A DNA stretch of 52,649 nt from an uncultured Prevotellaceae bacterium (lineage in GTDB: Bacteria > Bacteroidota > Bacteroidia > Bacteroidales > Bacteroidaceae): assembly GCA_900316505.1 (NCBI GenBank), contig ONDH01000024.1, forward strand, positions 1-52,649, read 5' to 3'. The notes beneath the pieces were generated by a model that ran no database searches, was not told the origin of the DNA, and worked only from the letters and a program-made list of their open reading frames with translations. Of this stretch, positions 1-6,405 are shown one piece after another. The position numbers and the translations under genes were made by a program. Each line of letters begins with the position of its first letter. Positions within the stretch are counted from its first letter, which is position 1.

Positions 1-368
1 CAGATAGTATTCACACGGTCTCTATGTAAACAAATCAAACAAAGGAGGCTGTTACATGTAATGTGATGTTGAGGAGAATCTCTTCTAAGAAGATGACTTT
101 CACGACATCGCACACAAAACATTAAAGAACAATAAAAGAAAAAACATACAATCAACAGAATCAGTATGAGTCCATAAATATTTAATCAAAACATTTTGGC
201 GTGTGAATAATCTCATGTATAATTTCTAACTTTGCAATGAATTTGTGTCAGGCGATGGCGATAGTATCTAATTGCGTGGTTCAATGACTGATAGTGTTTG
301 AAGTAATTTCAATAATTTAAGTATAAATAATTTTACGAATTTATTAAACTGACAAGTGTAGTACATTT
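1..368. other. AT-rich intergenic stretch at the window edge
   Basis: No convincing gene in either strand; the longest open frames are very short. It contains a small palindrome (TTACATGTAA near position 52) and an isolated TAACTTTG (227-234) that looks like a -7 element, but no TTTG lies 19-21 bases upstream of it. Base composition is clearly more AT-rich than in the housekeeping genes after 1933, in keeping with accessory DNA. Confidence 0.5.
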
Positions 369-1037
369 ATGCATAGAAAAGAATTAATAAAAATTTTGGA
401 ACAAGAAGGAATTCCTTCTTGTTGGTATTCATTGTATGGAGAACTATTACCAGACAGAATAGTATTGTACGAAAATTATGGTAAATGGGAAGTTTTCTAT
501 TTTGATGAACGTGGGAATAAGCAAATGTTGAGAAAATGCAGTTCGGAGACCTCTGCATGTGAATTCATTCATCATGAATTGGCACTTTTGATGCTTACAA
601 AAGAGGCTGTCATTTTTTCTCAGACACCAGTGTTGTTGCCACAGACGTTAGAATCAATCGGGAAGGTGGATATAGTAGAAGTTGCCACTCATGTTTGGTT
701 TGACTCAATTATTGGGCAAGAAGAATCTTTGCCTGAAGACATTGCCACCATCATATTTGAATTAGAAAAACTGGAAGATAAAAGGTATAAGATTCGCTTT
801 TGGGGGTCAAAAAAAATTATCATATCAGGAGAGGATGTGGACTTTTCTATAGATTATCGACCTTACCACGATTGGATGCTTGTACGATCCGAGAAAAATG
901 AACTTGAATTTGAAGAGGAATACTCCGATATAATAAATAAATGTAAAAATGGCAAAGGGAATGCGTCCTATCGCAATTTCTTTATTGGAAGAACATTTTG
1001 TGTTGGTTCCCCAAGCCGAATCCATATTGTGCCATAA
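369..1037 (+). CDS. Orphan immunity-like protein (polymorphic toxin type, family uncertain)
   Basis: A 222-residue soluble protein with no signal peptide or membrane segment. The first 75 residues have the pattern I associate with small immunity proteins of polymorphic toxin systems: a short helical start, then YSLYGELLPDRIVLY, then KWEVFYFDERGNKQ, a cluster of acidic residues and SSETSACEF before a helix. Such proteins bind and block a cognate toxin. The second half (WGSKKIIIS, DWMLVRSEK) is not recognised. Codon use is very AT-rich compared with tilS and later genes, which suggests horizontal transfer. No toxin gene is next to it; only a short gene remnant lies downstream (1268-1408). It may be an orphan immunity gene left after a toxin locus decayed, or a toxin gene may lie left of the window. 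The ATG at 369 is the only good start. Function is inference. Confidence 0.55.
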   Translation: MHRKELIKILEQEGIPSCWYSLYGELLPDRIVLYENYGKWEVFYFDERGNKQMLRKCSSETSACEFIHHELALLMLTKEAVIFSQTPVLLPQTLESIGKVDIVEVATHVWFDSIIGQEESLPEDIATIIFELEKLEDKRYKIRFWGSKKIIISGEDVDFSIDYRPYHDWMLVRSEKNELEFEEEYSDIINKCKNGKGNASYRNFFIGRTFCVGSPSRIHIVP

Positions 1038-1267
1038 TATTCCGCAACATCGTACACAACTTAAGAAAACCGTAACAGTTTACAGAGAATGAAATGATAA
1101 ATCTTCGTTTTCGAACACAGATGAACACGAATTGAACGAATATAACGCAGATTTTTCATTTCTCAATTCTCAGGCGAGCCAATATAGTTCAAGATATAAT
1201 ATTTAATAACCGATTTTACTTGGGAATCGTATTTTATGCATAATTCATCAATTTTTCCCCATTTTAG

Positions 1268-1408
1268 ACGAATACGGTACAGTTCTATTTTACTACCTAT
1301 GCAGACGGCGTCAAATTGAAGGCACGCCACATCACGGCAATTCCCCAGGGAACGGGCTCTTCCTCGTCAAGCACCAACTACATCATGTCAAAGGATTCTA
1401 CAGTGTAA
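1268..1408 (+). pseudogene. Possible C-terminal remnant of a degraded gene
   Basis: An open stretch of 46 codons ending in TAA, with no start codon and a TAG directly in front (1265-1267). The reading TVQFYFTTYADGVKLKAR followed by HITAIPQGTG and a serine run looks like a real protein end rather than random sequence: it is richer in GC than its surroundings and has a beta-strand-like pattern. The parent family is not recognised. It may be what remains of a larger surface or toxin gene that once accompanied the immunity-like gene; that is inference. Confidence 0.3.
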
Positions 1409-1447
1409 GTGCCTGAATGGCGAAGTATAACTTAAACACCCCCTCTC

Positions 1448-1489
1448 AACAGACCCCCGTAAGGCTCGCGAGCCTTGCGGCGGTCTGTT
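1448..1489. repeat. 42-bp near-perfect palindrome
   Basis: The outer arms AACAGACC and GGTCTGTT pair, and the centre AAGGCTCGCGAGCCTT is a perfect palindrome; only three positions per arm are mismatched. A second small hairpin follows (GAGCCTTACG / CGTAAAGCTC, about 1493-1513). No T run follows, so it is not a classic intrinsic terminator. Confidence 0.6.
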
Positions 1490-1594
1490 CATGAGCCTTA
1501 CGACGTAAAGCTCAAGGTGGCTACGAGTGTCGACTTTTAGGTATATTTTCTTCCGCTAATTGCAGAAACACGTAACCCTTTGGCTATCAAAGAT

Positions 1595-1630
1595 GGGCAC
1601 TCAGCGCGAAATAACATGCGCTGGGTGCCC
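1595..1630. repeat. Hairpin with GGGCACTCAGCGC / GCGCTGGGTGCCC arms
   Basis: A 13-bp stem with one G-T wobble and a 10-base loop. It is followed within 40 bases by further palindromic sequence (GTGCGCAC). It lies between decayed coding sequence and the 23-bp repeat array. There is no T run, and its role is unknown. Confidence 0.5.
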
Positions 1631-1697
1631 GTAATATTATGCACTGGGTGAGCGAAATGAGATGCGCACGGTGCGCACGTAGTTCACAAACACCTTT

Positions 1698-1812
1698 CAG
1701 CGTCACTCGTATACACACTTCAATGTCACTCGTATACAACATCAAACGTCACCAATATACTCAGCTCGATGTCACTAATATACTCGCTTCTGTGTCAAGG
1801 CTATACTCAGAA
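1698..1812. repeat. Degenerate tandem repeat, five units of 23 bp
   Basis: Five consecutive 23-base units start at 1698, 1721, 1744, 1767 and 1790. Most contain the core GTCACTCGTATAC or GTCACTAATATAC. There are no insertions between units, only substitutions, so the period is strict. It cannot be a CRISPR because there are no unique spacers. A different 23-bp-period array stands at the right end of the window. Confidence 0.75.
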
Positions 1813-1932
1813 AATGAAAGAATGAAATGCGTTGCGCTGAAATGAAAAAATGATGAAATGAAAAAATGAAGGCGCTGCGCTAAATGATAAATGAAAGATG
1901 CATCACTTTTGTGTCAAGTATCATGTGATGCC

Positions 1933-3213
1933 TCATACGGTGATGTGTAGCACCCGTTTTGTGTGCTCATCCACGCGGTAGAGTTCGGAACTGCGTCTGC
2001 CCACCACCCAGACAATTTCGTTGCCATCCATGAGGAGGGGCTGGTGCTCCTTCTCGAAGAGGGTGAGTTTCTGGTCGGTGAGGAAGTCGCTGAGGAGTTT
2101 GCGCTTGCCGCCCATGCCGAAGGGAGCGAAGGTGTCGCCTGTGCGGGGGGTGCGGAGGGTGAGCTCGCCGTGCAGCTTGTCAGCATCGAGATAGGCATGG
2201 CTGGAGTCTTTCTGCATGTGCAGGTCTTGAACGTCCACCACCTCTTGGTGGATGGCGGGCATGGGGTAGTGGGCTGCTTCGACGATGATGTGTTGCCTGT
2301 CCACCAGCGCTCTTCTGCCTTCAGCGGTGAACACCTTCCCGCTTTCGTGGAGAGTGTGCAGCATGTCTTCCATTTGTGCCTTGTTGAAGCCGAGGGGCGA
2401 GAGCGTCTCGTGAAGGATGGAGATGGGGGAGGGGTGGCTTTGCAGTTTGGCGATATGGATGTAGATTTCTCCATTCGCTCTCTGCTCCACACATTCGGCA
2501 AGGGCTTGCTGCATGGCTTGCTGATAAACTTTCATCACTTCTGCCAGATTCTCCTGTGTGGAGGCAAGGTTTTTCATGGCTCCGGGATTGATGTGTTCCA
2601 AGAGAGGCAGCACATCGAGCCGCACTTTGTTGCGTGCATAGGCGTCTTCCAGATTGGTGTGGTCGGTCACAAAGTCTTGCTGGATGTCTGCCAGATGGGC
2701 AAGAATCTCTTGGCGTGTCAGGCACAGCAGGGGACGCACCACATCGTTGTTGCGTGGCTGCATGCCGCAGAGCCCTCGGATGCCTGTTCCTCTCACGGCA
2801 TTGAGCAGCAGAGTTTCTATGTTGTCGTCCTGATGATGCCCTACGGCAACGGCACAGGCTTGCGTGTCGTGCAGGAGTGAACGGAAGTGCTCGTACCGCA
2901 ATTCGCGTGCTGCCATTTCGATGCTGATTTTCCGATGCTGGGCATAGGTCTGTGTGTCGAAATCTACCCGGTGCAGCTCCCATCCCATCTGCAGGCAGAG
3001 TGATGCTACAAATTGCTCGTCGCGCTGGCTCTCGTCGCCCCTCAGGTGAAAATTGCAATGCACTGCCACCACTCCGTAGCCCAGACTGTCCAAGATGCGG
3101 GCAAGGCATACGGAATCGGGTCCGCCACTTAAGCCGACCAACACCCGTGCCCCTTCTTCCAAAAGATGGTGCTGACGGATGTAATTCCTCACTTTTTCCA
3201 ATGCTCCTTGCAT
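1933..3213 (-). CDS. tilS: tRNA(Ile)-lysidine synthetase TilS
   Basis: TilS uses ATP and lysine to convert the wobble cytidine of the CAU anticodon of tRNA-Ile2 to lysidine, so that it reads AUA. The N-terminal PP-loop motif SGGPDS is at residues 29-34 and the N-type ATP pyrophosphatase fold continues (AVHCNFHLRG, VGHHQDDNIETLLLN). The C-terminal part contains the TilS substrate-binding region (RTPRTGDTFAPFGM, KKR-type LLSDFL). The length of 426 residues is normal for the family. An upstream in-frame ATG at 3243 exists, but the homologous start is MQGALEKVRNYIRQ at 3213, and the promoter -7 element lies between the two. The gene stands alone, divergent from tRNA-Cys. Confidence 0.95.
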   Translation of the reverse strand: MQGALEKVRNYIRQHHLLEEGARVLVGLSGGPDSVCLARILDSLGYGVVAVHCNFHLRGDESQRDEQFVASLCLQMGWELHRVDFDTQTYAQHRKISIEMAARELRYEHFRSLLHDTQACAVAVGHHQDDNIETLLLNAVRGTGIRGLCGMQPRNNDVVRPLLCLTRQEILAHLADIQQDFVTDHTNLEDAYARNKVRLDVLPLLEHINPGAMKNLASTQENLAEVMKVYQQAMQQALAECVEQRANGEIYIHIAKLQSHPSPISILHETLSPLGFNKAQMEDMLHTLHESGKVFTAEGRRALVDRQHIIVEAAHYPMPAIHQEVVDVQDLHMQKDSSHAYLDADKLHGELTLRTPRTGDTFAPFGMGGKRKLLSDFLTDQKLTLFEKEHQPLLMDGNEIVWVVGRRSSELYRVDEHTKRVLHITV

Positions 3214-3222
3214 AATCCGTGA

Positions 3223-3254
3223 CAAATTTAGACAAAAATACACTTCTCTGCAAA
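3223..3254 (-). promoter_or_regulatory. Bacteroidetes-type promoter of tilS
   Basis: On the minus strand TTTG (3251-3254) is followed after 20 bases by TAAATTTG (3223-3230), a full match to the primary sigma (SigABfr-type) consensus. Only nine bases separate it from the tilS ATG, so the mRNA leader would be very short. Confidence 0.7.
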
Positions 3255-3354
3255 TAAATCACTTCTTTTATTTTGTGTTGTCTATAATTTGCACTACCGT
3301 TAAATAAGGTCGGCGGCATTTTAACAATAAAAATAAAAAAAAGTCTTCTTTTAT

Positions 3355-3385
3355 TTTGTAATGTCTAAATTTTGTACTACCTTTG
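3355..3385 (+). promoter_or_regulatory. Promoter of tRNA-Cys / ssrA
   Basis: TTTG (3355-3358) and TACCTTTG (3378-3385) with a 19-base spacer match the Bacteroidetes consensus. It lies 28 bases before the tRNA-Cys 5' end and probably drives both RNA genes. Confidence 0.75.
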
Positions 3386-3413
3386 CACCCGCAATTGGGA
3401 ATAAGCCCCACAT

Positions 3414-3488
3414 GGTGCGTTGGATGAGTGGCTTAGTCAACGGTCTGCAAAACCGTGTACACCCGTTCGAATCGGGTACGCACCTCCA
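3414..3488 (+). tRNA. tRNA-Cys (anticodon GCA)
   Basis: The acceptor arms GGTGCGT and ACGCACC pair fully. The anticodon stem CGGT/ACCG encloses the loop CTGCAAA with anticodon GCA, and the T arm is ACCCG-TTCGAAT-CGGGT. The discriminator is T, as expected for tRNA-Cys, and CCA is encoded at 3486-3488. A hairpin (GGCTCAA / TTGAGCC, 3502-3539) without a T run follows, so the transcript probably continues into ssrA. Confidence 0.95.
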
Positions 3489-3583
3489 AAACGAGAAAAG
3501 AGGCTCAATTGGCTGAGGCTGGTTGAGCCCTACTTATCACCAGAGGTTTGGCGAAGTGACGCCAAGCGCTGCAAGTGACAGTC

Positions 3584-3980
3584 GGGGATGACTGGATTTG
3601 ACAGCAAGATGAGGTGGTACGTAAGCATGCAGAGAGTCGATGCCCCTCTCTCAAATCTCAGACATCAAAGAATTAATTGGCGAAACTCGTTACGCTCTCG
3701 CTGCCTAATCGAAGCATAGTAGATATGGCCTAATTCCCTCGCCAGGCGGGGGAACGAGACATCGCCCAGAAAGCTACCTGTCCTGAAGCGTTCTGATCAG
3801 CGGTGCTATAAAATCGGGAATAGCCAGCAGATGCCTCGCTCTGTTGGTGAAACTTTAGAGGATAAGGGTGCAGTTGGTGGTCTTGGTCTTGCTGCATCAC
3901 GAAAACCGAAGGCAAGAATAAGCATGTAGAAAGCGTATGGCTTCCTTGTTTGGACGAGGGTTCAATCCCCTCCATCTCCA
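3584..3980 (+). ncRNA. ssrA: Transfer-messenger RNA (tmRNA)
   Basis: tmRNA rescues stalled ribosomes with SmpB and adds a degradation tag. The 5' GGGGATG (3584-3590) pairs with the 3' CATCTCC (3973-3979). The T arm is GAGGG-TTCAATC-CCCTC and the conserved GGATTTGAC follows the 5' end. The tag frame is 3679-3708 and reads GETRYALAA followed by TAA; the YALAA end is the usual protease signal. CCA is not encoded (CTA follows A3980), so it must be added after transcription. The length of about 400 nt is normal. The 3' end is repeated in tandem downstream. The arginine at tag position 4 differs from the GETNYALAA and GENNYALAA tags I recall from Bacteroidetes. Confidence 0.93.
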
Positions 3981-4299
3981 CTACGTTCCAATGGTCGGGT
4001 ATTGAACCTGACCATTTTTTATTTCTTTGGCCCCTCCATCTCCACTTTGTTTCAATGGTCGGGTATTGAACCTGACCATTTTTTATTTTCTTTGGCCCCT
4101 CCATCTCCACTTTGTTCCAATGGTCGGGTATTGAACCTGACCATTTTTTATTTCTTGGCCCCTCCATCTCCACTTTGTTCCAATGGTCGGGTATTGAACC
4201 CGATCATTTTTTATTTCTTGGCCCCTCCATCTCCACTTTGTTTCAATGGTCGGGTATTGAACCTGACCATTTTTATTTCTTGGCCCCTCCATCTCCACT
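3967..4299 (+). repeat. Tandem array of the tmRNA 3' end plus terminator
   Basis: The 16-base sequence CCCCTCCATCTCCACT, which is the T-stem/acceptor 3' end of ssrA, occurs six times: at 3967 (inside ssrA), 4031, 4096, 4159, 4222 and 4284. Spacings are 64, 65, 63, 63 and 62 bases. Five of the intervals carry the same terminator hairpin. Copies differ by a few substitutions and one- or two-base indels in the T tracts, as expected for tandem duplication by slippage or unequal exchange. Long open frames crossing the array on both strands are products of its near-63-base period and are not genes. Confidence 0.92.
3990..4016 (+). terminator. Intrinsic terminator of ssrA (first of five)
   Basis: The arms AATGGTCGGGT and ACCTGACCATT form an 11-bp stem (one G-U) with loop ATTGA, followed by a run of T. 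Near-identical copies stand at 4054-4080, 4119-4145, 4182-4208 and 4245-4271. The copy at 4182 has two changes in the right arm that both keep pairing (one turns G-U into G-C, one makes a G-U), so the stem seems to be maintained. Confidence 0.85.
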
Positions 4300-4306
4300 C
4301 TTCTGA

Positions 4307-4422
4307 GTGAAAAATTAAAAACTAAAAGTTAAAAGTATAAGTTACCTGCCATTCGGGATGTTGATATCCTGTTTACAATGGTAATTTATACTTTTAACTT
4401 TTCACTTTTAGTTTTTAACTTA
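4307..4422. repeat. Inverted repeat with heptamer arms around a conserved core
   Basis: The left arm (about 4307-4345) and right arm (about 4380-4422) pair. Each arm is built of seven-base units of the CTAAAAG, TTAAAAG kind. The right arm has exactly one extra heptamer relative to the left. The loop holds TTACCTGCCATTCGGG. The same core in inverse orientation occurs in the element at 9505-9613. It lies between the ssrA array and the antiporter stop codon and could act as a bidirectional terminator. Confidence 0.75.
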
Positions 4423-4431
4423 ATAAAAAGG

Positions 4432-6363
4432 TTACGACCACATCTTGGGGTTGGATGTGGCTGTTTGGTCAAAGAAGTCGTGCATCTTCTGTTTCTCTCC
4501 CGCCACAATGATGATGTCGTCTGCCTGAATGACGAGGGTGGGGTCGGGATTGGTGTAGAAGTCTTCGGCGGGTCGAACAAGTCCCATGACGATGCAGTTG
4601 CCTTTTTCACGGATGCCCGACTTGATGATGCTCTTGCCGCAGAGGGGTGAGTCGGCAGTGATGGTGAAGTTGTCGAGCACGATGTTGGTCTTGTTATCGT
4701 CCACTTCTTCGTTATGGGCAATGCTTGTCTCCAACATCTTCTGGAAGGCTGCCACGTCGGTGTCGGAACCTGCCAGGATGATGCGGTCGCCCGGATAGAT
4801 TCGATGGCTGCCACCTGGGATGTTGATGTTGATGCCACCACGGATGATGCGCACGATGTTGGCTCCGGTGATGTTGCGGATGTTGAGGTCTTTGAGTGCC
4901 TTGCCTGCAAAGGCGGAGTTGCCAGGCACTTCCACCTCGGCTATGTTCATTTCGAGACTGATGAGTGAGTCTTCCACTTCACGTTCCAGTCCTCGTTGCG
5001 ACTCAGCCAGGCGTTCACGTGCGTAAAGGTTTTCGTTGAAGACACGCAGCAGCTTGTTGATACCTGGCGCCATGGCGATTTTGAGGAGCACGAACTTGAA
5101 GAGTCTTTGGATGGGAGACAGCCATGAAAGCTTCTTGTCCTTTATGCTGCTGCCTGCCTGCCGCTTCTCCACATAGCTGTCGAGTATCTTCTTGGTGTCT
5201 TGGCTCATGTGCTTCTCGAGGAAGGAGAGTGTGGGGTAGGCGAGCTTCATGATGTAGGGCGTGAGGAATGTGGTGATGACACTGACTGCCACGACGATGG
5301 GGTAGAGGCTGGTGTCTGTCACTTTCAGGTTCTGTCCGAGGGTGGCGATGATGAAGGCGAATTCACCTATCTGCACCAAGGAGAAACCGGTCTGCAACGC
5401 CACTCTGAGGGGCTGTCCGGAAAGGAGCGTACCGAGGCTGCCGAATAGGATTTGTCCAAAGATGACCACCAACGTGATGATGCTGATGGGCAACCAGTAC
5501 TGAAGGAGCAGGGCGGGGTCAATCATCATGCCGACTGACACGAAGAAGATGGAACCAAAGATGTTCTTGATGGGTTGCACCAAGTGCTCGATGCGTTCAG
5601 CATCCACTGTCTCTGCCAATACCGAACCCATGACGAAGGCTCCCAGCGCGCTGCTGAATCCTGCCTGCACAGCCAGCAGCACCATGCCAAGACAAAGTCC
5701 GATGGAGAAGATGGTCAGTGTTTCGTCGTTGAGGTGCTTCTTAAATTTCTTCAGGAAGGTGGGAATGAGCAGAATGCCCAAAATGAACCAGATGGCGATG
5801 TACATGAGCAGTTTGCCCACTTGCCATAGGAGTTCCTTGCCTTCAAACTCGTTCTTCACGGCAATGGAGGTGAGCAATACCATGAGCACCACTGCGAAGA
5901 GGTCTTCGACAATGAGGATGCCGAAGCACACACCTGCGAAGCGGTGACTGCGAAGGCCTGCCTCTTCGATGGCTTTGAAGACAATGGTGGTGGATGACAT
6001 GCAGAGCATGCCGCCAAGGAAGATGGCATTCATGTCGTTCCATCCGAGGAAGAATGCTGTTGCCATGCCTGTCACCATCATGCCTACCACGATGACACCG
6101 GCACCAATGATGGCGGTACTGCCCACTTTGAGCAGCTTCTTGAAGGAGAATTCCAATCCGAGACTGAACAGAAGGAAGAGCACGCCAATCTCTCCCCATG
6201 TTTCCGGATTCTCTTCGTTGCTAATCCATGATTCGCCCATCACGTGTGGCCCCACCAGCATACCTGCCACGATGTAACCCAGCACGACGGGCTGTTTGAG
6301 TAATTTGAACACCAGGCTTGTGATGCCTGCCGTCAACATGATGATGCAAAGGTCCTGTATCAT
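4432..6363 (-). CDS. CPA2-family cation:proton antiporter with two TrkA-C domains
   Basis: Inner-membrane antiporter that exchanges K+ or Na+ for protons (KefB / CPA2 family). Residues 1-385 form about 12 membrane segments of the Na/H exchanger fold (LGYIVAGMLVGPHV, LLFSLGLEFS, MSSTTIVFKAIEEAGL). After a linker with charged helices (390-460) come two tandem TrkA-C (RCK-C) ligand-binding domains, about 465-545 (GDRIILAGSDTDV) and 555-632 (ADDIIIVAGEKQK). The nucleotide-binding TrkA-N domain seen in KefB/KefC is missing, so gating would depend on the C domains only. It is the last gene of a three-gene run with the symporter and the SPOR lipoprotein (gap 33 bases). The exchanged ion cannot be read from sequence. 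Confidence 0.9.
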   Translation of the reverse strand: MIQDLCIIMLTAGITSLVFKLLKQPVVLGYIVAGMLVGPHVMGESWISNEENPETWGEIGVLFLLFSLGLEFSFKKLLKVGSTAIIGAGVIVVGMMVTGMATAFFLGWNDMNAIFLGGMLCMSSTTIVFKAIEEAGLRSHRFAGVCFGILIVEDLFAVVLMVLLTSIAVKNEFEGKELLWQVGKLLMYIAIWFILGILLIPTFLKKFKKHLNDETLTIFSIGLCLGMVLLAVQAGFSSALGAFVMGSVLAETVDAERIEHLVQPIKNIFGSIFFVSVGMMIDPALLLQYWLPISIITLVVIFGQILFGSLGTLLSGQPLRVALQTGFSLVQIGEFAFIIATLGQNLKVTDTSLYPIVVAVSVITTFLTPYIMKLAYPTLSFLEKHMSQDTKKILDSYVEKRQAGSSIKDKKLSWLSPIQRLFKFVLLKIAMAPGINKLLRVFNENLYARERLAESQRGLEREVEDSLISLEMNIAEVEVPGNSAFAGKALKDLNIRNITGANIVRIIRGGININIPGGSHRIYPGDRIILAGSDTDVAAFQKMLETSIAHNEEVDDNKTNIVLDNFTITADSPLCGKSIIKSGIREKGNCIVMGLVRPAEDFYTNPDPTLVIQADDIIIVAGEKQKMHDFFDQTATSNPKMWS

Positions 6364-6377
6364 AGTTCTTAAACACT

Positions 6378-6405
6378 AACTCTCAACTTCCAATTTTCAA
6401 CTTTT
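6378..6405. repeat. Short heptamer tract at the symporter stop codon
   Basis: Four seven-base units (AACTCTC, AACTTCC, AATTTTC, AACTTTT) lie between the two transporter genes. The tract overlaps the last codons and stop of the upstream symporter, so the heptamer DNA contributes its C-terminal residues. Confidence 0.5.

Larger units (their letters stand above)
1038..1932. other. Long non-coding, repeat-rich stretch
   Basis: About 900 bases without an intact gene. It holds a decayed coding remnant, a 42-bp near-palindrome and a second hairpin, a 23-bp tandem repeat, and low-complexity AAATGAAA-type sequence just before the tilS stop codon. Around 1125-1160 there is an ACACAGATGAACACGAATT-type motif of a kind I recall from other Bacteroidales spacers. 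I see no RNA gene or transposase. Confidence 0.6.

Noticed and set aside
227..234. Promoter TAACTTTG near the left end
   Set aside because: No TTTG at the -33 distance and no gene start in a fitting position except after 135 bases; too weak to call.
1698..1812. CRISPR array
   Set aside because: Units follow directly on each other with no unique spacers and no cas genes are present.
1963..3319. Long open frames antisense to, or in another frame of, tilS
   Set aside because: tilS is certain by its motifs; the others are shadows due to high GC and lack of stops.
3730..4310. Open frames on both strands across the ssrA repeat array, with repeating WRWRGQ- or PPSPLCSNG-like units
   Set aside because: They exist only because the repeat unit is close to 63 bases, a multiple of three. 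They overlap tmRNA and terminators and have no protein-like composition.
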